From Adiantum capillus-veneris (Eukaryota; Streptophyta; Polypodiopsida; Polypodiales; Pteridaceae): a DNA stretch of 64,000 bases. The stretch is from NCBI GenBank assembly GCA_014529385.2, contig CM043966.1, positions 108,537,087 to 108,601,086 on the forward strand, given 5' to 3'. Below are positions 32,712-44,285 of the stretch, piece by piece; the stretch's first letter is position 1, and every line of letters begins with the position of its first letter. A program made the position numbers and the translations under genes. The notes under the pieces are model-generated. The model searched no databases. It saw only the letters and a list, made by a program, of their open reading frames with translations, and had not been told where the DNA came from.

Positions 32712-33228
32712 ATATTTACTAGTACCACCAGTGTAGTTTGTGATGCCACCTTAGTAATCTCAATTAGGTTTAATAGAGTGATCTTTGGTGCATTTGGATT
32801 ATTAGGACACTAGGAAATCAAATGATCTATGCCACATCAATTACATGTGAGTATTGGCATTGTAGATGTATTTTCTTAACTTGTCTACATTGGTGTGGCA
32901 TTTCTTCATAGTCTAATAGGAGACTCCGCTACACGATGTGGTCCCCCACACTTGTAGAATTGAAGAGGTGGTCTCTTGGAAGTGAGATTGATGTTTTGAC
33001 CTCTTGCTGTAAAATGTCTACTTGATAAACATGATCAAATTGTCTCCACTAGTCCTCCATTGTAGCATTGTGGGCACTCCTCAAGAATATCAACTCCATA
33101 CAATACTGGGGTCTATGTCATCCTCACAGTCTAAAAAAGCACTAGATGTATTGCAACCCACTTGGTTCACAGGGGTGACTCTCGGATGCGAGGGTTGTAG
33201 CCCAACATTAGAGGTGGTACAGATCCGT
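32712..33228 (-). pseudogene. Gag zinc-knuckle fragment of the element-A family
   Basis: Over about 515 bases this minus-strand segment aligns with 57,270-57,780 of element A, the end of its gag. Traces of the last two knuckles are visible, as is the phrase VNQVGC. It carries stops and small deletions. At 33,228 it passes abruptly into pol sequence of element D. It is an isolated fragment of an older A-type copy. Confidence 0.85.
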
Positions 33229-33230
33229 AG

Positions 33231-34735
33231 CTATGTATGCAGGTATTGAATCTTCTCCAGGATTTGCAAGGTCAATTCACTTGGTGTTTTCCACCCTTCA
33301 TAGGATTTCTCTTGGTTGTTGCAAGGGTTTCTCATCGAAGATTTAGGAACCTGCAAAGTGTATTTTTTATAATGAGATGGAGCATTGATTGCTCCAGGTT
33401 TTTCACGGTTTGTCTCCATCTTTGTGGTCCAGAAATCTTTCATCAATGTTTTTCTCAACTCCTTGTATTTTGCTTTGCGTTCGGTTTTTGTCATCGGAGG
33501 TGTTTTTCCTTTGGTCTTATCAGGCTTACGTGACCTTTGTTTTTTTTTTTTTGATTTGAGTTTTTCATGTCTGGATATTCCCCATTATCTTGCCTTTTAT
33601 GCAGTTCGTTGCATCTACTTTCATCAAGAATTGTGTTTTGTTTTCCATTGCGGCTTTTGATGTTTTCAGAGTTAGTGACAAGTTTAGTCCGTATCTCATC
33701 GTTTTACAATTTTTCTAAGTTTGTTCGGGATACTCCCTTTAGGGCCATCTTTTCTAGAGTGGAATACACATCTCTCCATAGGTGTGGTTGTAGCTTTAAT
33801 AGCTCACCCATTGTGATTGTGCATTGGATTGGAGTTGACATAATGGATTGCACATTTGTCACGTCCAAGGTTTGTTTTAATCTATTTAGTCTTGTCGTTT
33901 TGCAGACCAATGATTTCTTTTCATTCTCACCTTGGTTCGAAAGGTAGCATCTGCAACATTCCAACTTTTGTTAACCTTGACTGCTCTCATCCCCAATCTC
34001 CATACAAAGACTCCTCATCTAATTCCCTGAATGGTCTATGTAGCCATACCTCTTCAATTGGAGCCGATTTTAGAGTCAATCTCCCATCTCTTGCTTCCCT
34101 AACTTGTTCCCACAAGTGGTTTGGCCAATCTTCCTAGACTATGGGCGCTCCATCCCATACCTCCTCACTATCAAGAACTATCAATTTAGGTGAGCGTGCA
34201 TCCTTGTCCTCCAAAGTTTTCAACTCTCCCTGCTCTTGTGCTTTTTCTCCGTTGGTTTTCATTAGAATTTATTTTGATTTTCCAATAATTTCCACCTGAG
34301 GTTTTTATTTTTCTAGCATGGATTGCATAATTTGCACGAAGTTTTTGTACGCTTCTAATGTAGCCGCTTCCACTTCAGGTGCTGGATAGTTTTTTCGTTT
34401 GGTTTCCAATGTTTTATTAGCTTTCAATTCAGCTTGGAAATATTCCAAGCCTATGTTGATTGGTTCATAAATTTTGTCAACCTATACCGATCCTGTCGAT
34501 TTTTGTCTTGGTTCCTTAAAGTCTGATGACAGTGTCTGTATCTTTTTCTCTGCCTCCTTTTGTAGGTCCTCTCTTTAGCCGGTTTCCTTTTGTAATTTTA
34601 GTCTCATGAGTTCATATCGTTTGCATTGTTCTTTCTTGGAGCCTTTGTATGAATTTTAAGGTATGTCTAATCCACTTGTATTTTTTTATTTATTCCCCTT
34701 AGCATGTACCCTAGTCACTACTTCCCCTTTCGATG
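33231..34735 (-). pseudogene. Linker and pre-RT region of element D
   Basis: The region aligns with 23,900-26,050 of element C. Shared phrases include YEPINIGLEYFQAELKA, PFREFDEESLYGD and STPIQCTIT. Protease 1 is missing: the sequence passes from TKLV directly to lysine-rich linker, where C has the protease between. The last readable part corresponds to the C segment just before RT (NNQEKSYEG). Confidence 0.7.
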
Positions 34736-34749
34736 AACTGCTTGGCAAC

Positions 34750-36854
34750 ACTTGAATTATGTTTATGGCGGTCTTCCGTTCATTTACTGGGTTCCTATGG
34801 CAGTCTTTAGTAAAGTGACCCTTGCATGCACATGCTCCACAATATTCCTCTATACGTCTCGCATTTTTATCTGCTTCAGGACAATCATCTTTTCAATGGT
34901 CATCCGCTCCACAATTATGAAAAATTCTTGTTTTTGGTTTAGACATTGGCTTAATCACAAGTGATCTAGCTACTTGATTTGCAATGAAGTAAACAGGTTT
35001 TGTATTTAAAGGTGCTTGATACAGTGGCTCTACCGAGATCGAGTCGATTGATTATACCAACCTTCCTCTACTCCCATTGCTACCGAACTCGTTTCAAGAA
35101 ATGGCATAATAGGTACTAGAGCCTATAATGGCATAATAGGTACTAGAACCTATTCATCCACCTCTCCATCAAGAAACATATACTTGAAAAGTATAGAATT
35201 ATTCCCTAGGAGTGGTGGATGCTAGCCTAACACGGGTTGTGGTCTCTCAATATTTGTAGGTGATCTTTGCATTGGTGCCACATTTGGTGGGTATCTATAC
35301 ATGGGATGTCCTTGTGGTCTCGTTGGCACATACTGGACATTTTCATTATATTTGGGCTTACAGTAGCACTCATTTGTCTCATGGTTTGTCTATTTTTCTT
35401 CAATGGCACATCATTTCAACGGTCTATTATGTCCCATAGGTCGTGGGGTTGGTCCTTGCCCCGGCCCTCTCATTGGCATCCTTTGCATATTGGTCATCAT
35501 GTCATTCATGCGTTTAATCATGTCTTCTACAACATTGGTGGCAACTGCAACATTTGGTCCTACTTGTGTTGGCATAGTGGATGTAGTTCGCTCACTTTGT
35601 GTGTCTTTAGCAGTGCTCTCCTTGTTGAAGATCTCACAATTATCACTCAAGCCAATTGTGTCTAGGATGCGTGTTTCCCAAGTTGTGTGTTTTTTGCTAT
35701 ATAATATAGCATGCAAGTCTTTATTTAGTAATCCCTCTTCAAAAATGAGACAAGCCTCTTCTTGGGCTGGATTTCCAACTCCAAACATCTGTCTATATAT
35801 TTCTTCATTCGACTCACACTATGTGTGATAGTTTCTCCTTGTTTTTGTTTGAAACTGTAAATTTGAGCTAGGTACTATGCTTGATTTCCCATTTTCAAGC
35901 AAGTAAAAACAAATCTCATTTCCAGGAGATCGATTATTAATCCAGGAGATATGGCATGGAACCAAGTTAAAGATTTGTCCTCTAAGGTCATTCCAAACCC
36001 CTCAAACTGTGTATGGAAGTCCGTTATGCATTCAACTCTCAAAACCTGTCTAAATCTTGCTAAATGGTCATACAAATCCTCTGACCCGCTTTATTTTTTG
36101 ACCCATTTTTGGAAATCTACTAGTCTGACTCTACGGTTGTGTCCAGGACCCACTCTCTCTCTTTTGGCCGACGTTTCTCCCTTTAAACCAGCTATTTGGT
36201 AGATGTCTCTTTTGGCCGACGTTTCTCCCTTTAAACCAGCTATTTGGTAGATGTGACTCGTGTGGACCTCTCCTTGTCCTAGAGTCACTCATTCTTTCCC
36301 TGTTCAACGTGGTTTTTGCATTTCCTCCCTTGTTTACATCATTGAGGTGACTGCCCCTGGCTGTGGCTGTGCTTCCTCTCTGATTGACCATGCCGCATCA
36401 TAGGCTCTCTCATTTGGCCTCATGTTCTATTCGATTTTAGGTATTATCCCTGTAATTACTTCTTGGATCGATTGTTCTGGTATTTGGTCTGTTCAATCTC
36501 CTTCAGAGTCATCATCATAAAAAAATTATTGTTGTAACAATCCCTAAAGCGATGGATAGGTAGTTCCGCTAAACCCTTCTCCTTAGTCTTGAAAATATAC
36601 ACACTTTCAAGGGTGTCAACTATCTTGGTTTGACATGAGTAGTCTGAGACATTGTTCGCTTCCCAACAATAAACTTCATGCCTAGGGTTGTCAATGGATA
36701 TGCGCCCTAGAGGCTTAGTAGTTATCAGGTCATATCCTTCTAATACTAGCACAGGAGGTTTTTCCATCACAACCTTATTAAGAATTAGAGTATCTACCTC
36801 CAATCCCCATTTTTCTACTAAATGAGATCTTGTATCTTGAGGTATTGCACCCAT
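34750..36854 (-). pseudogene. Gag of element D
   Basis: An N-terminal domain of 132 codons (MGAIPQDTRSHLVEKWGLEV onward) resembles the N-terminal part of B's gag. The Retrotrans_gag core reads YDHLARFRQVLRVECITDF and FGMTLEDKSLTWFHAI. A methionine-rich segment follows, and then a canonical zinc knuckle, CGACACKGHFTKDC, at 34,800-34,841. D thus combines B-like gag core with standard CX2CX4HX4C spacing. A perfect 48-bp in-frame duplication lies at 36,158-36,253. Stops and frameshifts are present. Confidence 0.75.
36158..36253. repeat. Perfect 48-bp in-frame tandem duplication
   Basis: 36,158-36,205 is repeated exactly at 36,206-36,253. On the minus strand it doubles the 16-residue unit HLPNSWFKGRNVGQKR in D's gag. 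Identity of the copies shows it is recent relative to the rest of D. Confidence 0.95.
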
Positions 36855-37412
36855 TTTTGGTCCATATAGAAGTTTTCTTGTTTGCTCGCCCTAACCTCCT
36901 CTTCAAACTGTACAATATGGTCATCTATCCTTACGTCAAGTAAATTTGGGCTTCGTACTTGTTGATTTTAAAGAAGGTCAGAATATGCTTGAACTTGAGT
37001 GAGGCCCTAGTTCCTGATTGAGTTGAAAAAGAAGACATTTTGGAGCTTCAATTGGAATAAGTGTCTGCCACTTCTTCTTGGTTTACACTCTCTTCTGTGG
37101 ATGCTCCACTCCTATTCTCCCCTATGGTACCCAAGTTTTCCAAAACTCTAGGAGATCTTAAGTTCATATATAGGCTTATATGTTTATTTGAATAGATACT
37201 TCAAACTTGGAAATTCATCTTTGGTTTTAGACATAGTGCTTCCGCTCCTTGTCTAGCCCTTTCCCGCAAAGTCGTGATTCCCTGTACACCAGCACTTCAA
37301 ATCGTGTGTGATTCCACTATTGTTAATCTAAAGTCACAAAAAATCTAGCAGCTCCTTTCTCCAAGCATTGGATACACACAATATGCCACAACTCTGAAAT
37401 GTTGCATAGGCT

Positions 37413-38136
37413 ATCTTAGGCACGCCTAAGATGGTTGGACCTCAATGTGGGAGTAAATTTAACTTTTATCACTTGGATAACTTGGGTGTCAAAATCACGA
37501 AATTCCTTTTCTGGTGAGATAATTATTTTTGATGCACCTAAGATAAATCTTTCCTATTTCAACATGTTTTTTCCCAGTGTGACTTGTCTAGGTTTCTAGA
37601 TGTGATTTCAAGCTTGTCCAATGAATTTCACAAAGTTTGAACTTTTTATCAGTGTTTTGTCACCCTTTTTGGTCTTATGGCAAAGGTTTCCCGCTTTCTT
37701 GGTGACTTTTGCCCTTGCAAAACTCTAAAATTGTTCAAACTTTCTCAAGAGATGTATAATGGTCCAATGAAGCCTCGTAAGTTGAATTTTTGGCAAAATA
37801 CCCCCTTTGGATGGAATTTTATCTTTGGCACGCCTACGATAAAACTCTGTGAGAATTTGACCTTTTTCAAATTTTGCTTCATAGATTGATTTTCCCACAA
37901 GTTTTAGGATTTATCCACACCTTGGTTTCAAGATTTAGCGAGAATTGAATTTACTTTTGTTAATTTTCACTGAAGTTGGCAATTCTTCCCAGATTTTAGC
38001 TTGACTAGGCGTTTCAACTATCCAAATGTTTCCAAAATCAATTGGAATGGTCTAAACATGTTGGTCTACACCCTTGCAAGTTGGATTTCTCAGGTTTAGT
38101 CCCAGAAACCCCATGTCTATCTTAGGCATGCCTAAG
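37413..38136. repeat. Palindromic motif ATCTTAGGC-AC-GCCTAAGAT in element D leader
   Basis: Copies lie at 37,413-37,432 (perfect 9-bp arms), 37,533 (half-site), 37,820-37,839 (two mismatches) and 38,119-38,138 (perfect 8-bp arms, centre AT). Spacings are about 120, 287 and 300 bases, similar to the array in element B's leader, but the motif is different. A half-site TATCTTAGGTG also occurs inside the LTRs of C and D. Confidence 0.75.
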
Positions 38137-38689
38137 ACATATTTGATAATTTTTTTTGTTTTCTTCAATGCACCTCAAATTAGATGCAATCCTGAGAATG
38201 AAAAAAGAGTGCTGAATGTGAAAAAGTTGACTTTCAGTCTCAAATCTCTACTTTTACTTAGGTGATACCCTTACTAAACAATATCTAGTCTCAAGGACTC
38301 TTCACCTTATCAGTCCTACTAAACTAATCCTCCCAAGGTCCTTACCGAGTATCTCTACTCTCAAGCACCTCTCAGCCGTGATAAAGTCAAAAAATGTATT
38401 ACACTAGCCAAAACTAGAGGAAGTAATGGAAATTCAAGTGAATTCTTTGGATTTTTATCTGCTCTAGGTTGCCTCATCCTCAGCAAAGGATTAGATATGC
38501 AGACATTGTTGCCTTTCACATGAGAGATCGAATAGGACTTTGTGCTTGTGATGGCTTAGCAACAACTAAAGATCGTGTTTGAGTCCAAGTTAATTGATGT
38601 TGGAACCTAATTCCAATGTCAATCCGTGGGACGTAGCAAACCCAACTAGTGTATGGAGGCTACAAGAGATAGCTAATTTCTCAGAAAAC

Positions 38690-39512
38690 CCAAGTCCAAC
38701 ATGCTTTTGCCTTGATCGGTCTCAAATGTGTGCCAAGCATCAAAAGACATTTTCCTTATTGTAAGCTTAACCCAATGAATTTATATAGCTACGATGCTCT
38801 GAATGCAATGAAACTTACTACCTAGAATATGCAGAGTATCCTTAGCATCCCCATATACTCAAAAGTCATTTTTGACACTTGGACAAAATCACACCTAAGA
38901 TAAATAGACTATTTTTGGTAGGTCAAGTTTAGAGCACGTCCTAAGGAAGCACTCTATAGCTTCCTTAGGATGTGCTCTATCTATCACTATGGTTGAAGAT
39001 CAGTTTAGATGCATGTATTGCGCTTAGGGAATGAAAATAGCTCATAGATGGGCACGACTAAAAACATAACTTCATCGCATAAAATTTACATAGAAAGGAA
39101 GAGCTTTCACTTGTGAGCGGGTTGGTATGCTTAGAATCACAATGCAACACCGCACAAGGGAGACATAAACAATAAAAGAAATAGAGAACTCACAGTATAG
39201 TACTAAAGCATACGCTCACTTTCATTATCCAAAAACTTAGGTCAAAAGTTACCAAAATTGGCTTTTATACCTTAGCCAGGTTTAAGAAATGGATTCCTAG
39301 CTAATTGGGCTCAATAATAAGGCTTAAGAACTACATTTTAGTACAACTTTGGAAGCCCTTGGCCCCTTTACACTCTTTGACAATCAATAATAATACAACA
39401 ACTTTGGACTTTTACAGGATTTCTTATTAATACATGAGGTTGTGATACAATCAGTGGAGATAAAAATAAGAATGATGTCCTTTTAATGCTTTTGTTAGCT
39501 AAGCAGCTAAAG
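38690..39512 (-). mobile_element. 5' LTR of element D
   Basis: It is homologous in inverted orientation to the LTR at 30,362. Its first bases in sense read CTTTAGCTGCTTAGCTAACA, so the terminal TG is lost. The left edge is set where similarity to C's LTR ends. Shared features include the TATAAAAGCC box (near 39,268-39,277) and the CAGTACTGTGAGTT-like downstream region. Confidence 0.75.
38931..38978. repeat. Hairpin with 20-bp arms in element D LTR
   Basis: AGAGCACGTCCTAAGGAAGC and GCTTCCTTAGGATGTGCTCT are inverted copies matching at 19 of 20 positions, separated by 8 bases. Element C's LTR has only one arm, so the other arose in D. Confidence 0.9.
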
Positions 39513-39789
39513 GATCTACATGTTTAGAGTGAGTGAATCTACTAAAGGTCTCTTTCTAGTGACTAATAACAACAAGTAAAATAGGCATTGTAGAACCGAT
39601 TCTAGCAACCAAAAACAACATATCTAAACTCCCCACCACAAAGTTGTGCAAACCGTAGTCGAAAATGATAGATTTGTACTACTGACCATAGATCTATGCA
39701 GATCGGAAAAAAAAACACAGTATCCAACCTTTCTTAAGAAATTGCAAAAAAACATAAAAAACAATAGCACAGCTTCAACTAAAGCTTGT

Positions 39790-40310
39790 TGGTTGCAAAC
39801 ACATAACCTAGATGCAGGCAAGCTCAACAAATGTAGTTAATGTGTCACTTTGCCTCTATGTAGTCATCAACGAAGGAATCTCATGCGTGCAGAGAGGAAG
39901 AAGCTCGATGTTGCTATGCTCGACTACCTCGCCCCGCTATACCGCTATATTGCTCACTGCTCAATCCCCATGCCCTCACCTACACTCAGATACTCACATT
40001 CACACACTCGCACATAGCAAGGAGATAATGCAAGAGAGGAGAAGAGCAAGAGAAATGCCATTACATTTGAGAATAAGCAGACACTAGGATACAACCAAGC
40101 CACTTATGTGGGTCCTCCCATTCACATATGGATGCCCACACTTGGCCGATGATCAAAACATGTTATCTCTCTCTACTAAATCTAGCATGCAAGTATCATC
40201 AACGATCACCCCATAATTACACTTGTGGAATCAACAAGCCCAACCCTTGACTCAATAAAAATAAATAACAATAATGACGGTTAAAGTTAACGATCACACA
40301 TGATTAGTCC
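39790..40310 (-). mobile_element. Diverged LTR related to element A's LTR
   Basis: Phrases match A's LTR in the same order and orientation: CAAGCTCAA, AATGTGTCACT, CCCATTCACA, GCCCA..CTTGG, ATCAACGATCAC, AACAAGCCC and a closing TTAA. Identity is low, with long indels. No PBS or polypurine tract adjoins it, so it may be a solo LTR. Between 39,513 and 39,789 I see nothing definite. Confidence 0.5.
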
Positions 40311-40445
40311 ACATGCTATACAATTCCTAGATAGTGCATACGTCTTTGCATCTATTGTAGGATCCCTTTGTGGTGGCAATTGCAAGAAGATTAAAATTTT
40401 CTTCAACTGCATAGATGTGACAAATGACAAGCTTGTGCTTAAAGA

Positions 40446-41461
40446 CTATACATCTAATTCCTTCATGTAAACCTCTTTTTGTAGCATAGTCAACATGTCT
40501 GTGTAGTCCTTGTAGTTCACATCACCTTGCAGGTTTTCAATAGTTGACTCAAGTTTGTTGATCCTGTTTTTTTCTCTATCCATATTTGAACCTTTTACAC
40601 ATTTACATTGTAGGATCCATAGTCGAGATTTGGAAGTATCAAGTTTCCTTTTGACACCTTCAATGACTTCCATTGCTCCCTCATTATGATGCAAGCATGC
40701 CTTCAATTCCTCTAGTTTGTGTGCCAACTAATCGTGTTCAAGCATTGACTCTTGATGCCTTTGTGAAATCATGTTGACCACATCACCTAACGCATGCAAT
40801 GATAGATGCCCAAGATACCTCCTTTTGGCACCTATAGACGGCCTTTTTGGCATCATTCAGATTAGTACAAGAGGTCATTTGACATGAGCTATCTAGTGTA
40901 GCAAGAGAATATAAAGCTGCTCGCCTCTTCTTTTTTATCTGAAGCTTTGAAGCTTCCATATGCATGGCAATACTCTTAGCAAAGGTAGCCCGATTCACCA
41001 ACCCCTTTAGATGATCATACAAAAAACCATGTGTAAAGGCCTTTGTGGCCTCCATGCCATAATTACTTAGAAGCTCTTGGTAAAGAGAGGGTGCATAGGG
41101 TGTAAAACTACCTCCAACACCATCTTACACTTGACTTTGCTTCCCTTCCTAGGCACGTCAATAAGAACTTGCAATCAGTCTTCATCTAAGAAATTCTCCT
41201 CCAAAAGCAACCTTGGGTCCTAGCCACTATTATTGAGGTTGTAAACTTCAATAGCCTCTACCCTACTCATGCAAAAGATGGACTTCCTATCAAACTTGAA
41301 ATATGGCAATTGCCCAAATGAGACATTACGAGAGGGCTACTTGTAGGTACCTGAGAGGGAGTTTTCTTGGAGGAAAGTTTTCTAGATGCATACCAGGTGG
41401 CTACCTTCCTCTTCCTTGTAGGGGATATCTGTGTACCTTGATCTCCACTTTGTTCCTTCAC
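40446..41461 (-). pseudogene. Unknown coiled-coil protein remnant
   Basis: Minus-strand frames of 64, 90 and 93 codons read as one broken gene. They include a basic N-terminal piece (SPTRKRKVATWYASRKL), a helical piece (FLYDHLKGLVNRATFAKSIA, then KKKRRAALYSLATLD) and a coiled coil (AHKLEELKACLHHNEGAMEV, then MDREKNRINKLESTIENLQ). I do not recognise the family. No zinc knuckle, protease or polymerase is near. It could be a decayed host gene or a transposon ORF. Confidence 0.4.
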
Positions 41462-43083
41462 CTGCCCTCCTCTTTGTTCCTTATGATTTTGCTCTACATG
41501 TGCTTAGCCTGCTCTACACACAAGGGAGACAACTTGCAAAGGTTTATTTGTTTTACTTATTGTAGGAGAGTGCTTTGCACTTCTATTCTCCCTTCAATCC
41601 CCCCCCCCCCCTTTCATATTCGCACTATCAAATTCATTGGACTACCTATCCTTAGTATACTACTGGACCTCGACTTGATTAAACTGGCAGATCCCCAACT
41701 TGATTAAATTGTTGGACCCTCTTATACCAACAATTTTGGGGTGGATGTGTATCTAGCTTCCCGCTCTAGCTTACCAACCCTCTTGGGATAGATGTGTATC
41801 TAGCTTCCCACTCTAAGTGTGTGATTCGAATGGGTCAACAAGGAGTAGAGCTATAACCAAAGACCATCATAGTAGTCAAGGACAAAGGGGATCACTTAGT
41901 AGATTGTGTTGATGGACCTATACATGTAAAGGATAGCAAACTTGAGGAACCACTAAAGCAAAACTTAATTCTCATTGTCATGATTTAGGAAGTGGAACCA
42001 TAGAGGTGGCTTGATCTAGGGGGAATCAAAACTAGAAAAAGAGTAACAGTGGGCATATATTTTTTCTGGCATGATACCACTAAATCAGCTAAGGGCCATT
42101 AAACAATTAATATACATTAAATATGGAGATAAGTGAAAGCATGTCAAAAATAAAAACTATTGTTGATCCTTTGGAAAAGGCTCTGTCTTTACTCTATTTT
42201 AGATGAGGGAGCTTTAAGGATATCAAGTCATCCCATATCCAAGAACTTCACAAGAGACTATGGACTTGCATGAGCATATCATTCAATTCCCCCAATTAGT
42301 ATATGCTCAAAAGGTGACATATGTGCACACCATGATCCAAGGTTTTGGTCTCATTCTAAAGGCAAGGAACCAACATAGTTCTAAACCTTGCAAAAGCTTG
42401 TACGTCATGACTTTGAGATAATGAATAAGCCCTTCATACTTCATAGGGGACACTCCTAAAATTGGTGTGAAGAATAACACATTAATGCAATTGCGAATTT
42501 AAAGCTAGAGGAGAAGTAAATGGTGGGATCCACAATTTAAGATGTCTTTGAAGATTCACAATTCAAGATGTCCCTCAAGATCCACAATTCAAGGTGTCCC
42601 TCTATGGAAAAACCATCCAAGTAATTCCTGAGCTCATGCTTCTTAGGACTTAAAGAAAAAATTCTCTCTACATCCACCTCTTTTGTAAGCATCAATCTAG
42701 ATTTTCTTCATTATTTACGTGATGTTTTATTATAGAATAATACCTATGTTCTACATCAAGAGTTATAATCCAATTGTATAATGCATTGATACGCCATGAT
42801 ATCTAGGAAAAAATGATTTTCTACTTACATATTTATCAATACAGTATTGATTGGTGTAGATTTCAAACGATACTATATTAATCGATATCAGTGCAAGATT
42901 GATAAAATGTGACAAAATTTATTTGTAAGTCCAATTGTCACATGCTCTTGTCTCTACTTGTAGCACAAGGTGAAAATAAAAAAATATAATTTTTTCTTGA
43001 AAGATTTCAATAAAATTTCTTATGTATGTACACACACACAAACACACACATAGATAGTTTACAAGATGTAATTATATTACAAA
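41462..43083. other. No gene recognised
   Basis: It contains a C-run (about 41,599-41,611) and a 25-base direct repeat (GATGTGTATCTAGCTTCCC, at about 41,744 and 41,793). There is also a triple direct repeat of AAGATG/CACAATTCAAG-type phrases near 42,535-42,600. Nothing coding is supported. Confidence 0.5.
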
Positions 43084-43094
43084 CGTGTGTGTGT

Positions 43095-43155
<61 letters not shown>
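43084..43155. repeat. (TG)/(AC)n microsatellite
   Basis: A short GTGTGTGTGTGT run turns into about 50 bases of AC repeat through TACA, giving a self-complementary junction. Confidence 0.95.
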
Positions 43156-43160
<5 letters not shown>

Positions 43161-43879
43161 TAGGCAAAGGAGTTGGCATGTGGGTTTTAGTCCCCCACAC
43201 GTGGCAACTTTGGATTCTTTAAGAAAAATTCAAAAACTTTCAAGGTTCACCAAGGTCCGAACAAAATTTTATTTTTAAAGCTTCTTCAGTGCCCTACCAT
43301 TTGGAGTTTGAGGATCCAATTCATGAGTTGTTTGTACTAGCAAGAAAACCACCTTCTAGATTTCATTTCCACCGTCTAGGCATCATTCCAAGATTTCTCA
43401 AGTCTTGCATTGAGTGCCCAAAAACGAGCAAAAATCAAATCTTTTACTGAACTTTGTACCCGATCAACTTGAACTGATGATATCTTTGTGCTCATGATTC
43501 CCAATCCACAAACCATCACTTTTATCTTTCTTCATACATCACATATCTGCTCTAAAACATCTGGAAAACTGCAAAAACCTTTGGTTCCATGCTTCCCAAT
43601 GTGTGTAAAAGTGGTGCAGGCCCTATCGATCCCCAGGGAAACTTCAAATGCTTATACCCTGGTTGTTTGAACTCTAATTTGGGATTCGAGAAGACAGGCA
43701 TGGAAAGCAATCTCATCACATTGAATCTACAACTTCATACATCATCCAAGCCCTCATCATATGTGTACCATCTTGTACAGATCTGCAATACACTTTGACC
43801 TTCACATTGCCATAACTTGCACATAAAGGCTTCTATTGAAGAGACATTTGGAGAAGTTTGGAAAGCTTATTGAAGAGCA
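43156..43879. other. No gene recognised
   Basis: AT-rich sequence between the AC microsatellite and the short LTR element. I see nothing supported in it. Confidence 0.5.
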
Positions 43880-44270
43880 CAAAATCCACCCCAAAAACCA
43901 TTTCTTCTATAGTTAGCAACCTATCATATGAGCATGTGAGGGCACATGGTGTAGTACACTTGGCATGGTGAGTTGCACAAGATCCAAGATAGCCTCTCAT
44001 GTTTGTAGGAGCCACATGTGGTCACTTAGTTGATTCCTTGACCGTTCAGAGAGATGCTATGTGACCCTTGAGAGGTGCACCAAGCCACTTGCTACTACTA
44101 CATAAGTAGCCAATTCTTGTAAACTTCATTGATGTTGTTAGTTTATCATTAATCAAGTTAGCATTAGAATCTACACACACTCTCTCTCTCGCTTACATTG
44201 AGTAATTAGTGTGTTAACTAAGTATGCTATTATGGATGCTATGCTTGTTAATTCCCAATAAACCTTTCTG
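43880..44270 (+). mobile_element. 5' LTR (5'-truncated) of the short element
   Basis: Shares with 45,490-45,890 long phrases such as GAGCATGTGAGGGCACATGG and TGTGACCCTTGAGAGGTGCA. The CT tract in its middle is short (about 5 units), whereas the partner has about 15. Confidence 0.8.
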
Positions 44271-44285
44271 TTGGTATCAAATCCC
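44271..44285 (+). promoter_or_regulatory. Primer-binding site of the short element
   Basis: TTGGTATCAAATCCC matches the tRNA-Met-type site TGGTATCA over its first eight bases and abuts the LTR end. Confidence 0.6.

Larger units (their letters stand above)
33230..39512 (-). mobile_element. Element D: truncated Ty3/gypsy of the B/C lineage
   Basis: In minus-strand sense: LTR (39,512-38,690), leader with palindromic repeats, gag N-terminal domain and core, one good zinc knuckle, a linker shared with C and B, no protease 1, and the first few codons before RT, where it breaks off at 33,230 against the A-family gag fragment. It faces element C, forming an inverted pair. PBS was not identified. Confidence 0.75.
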
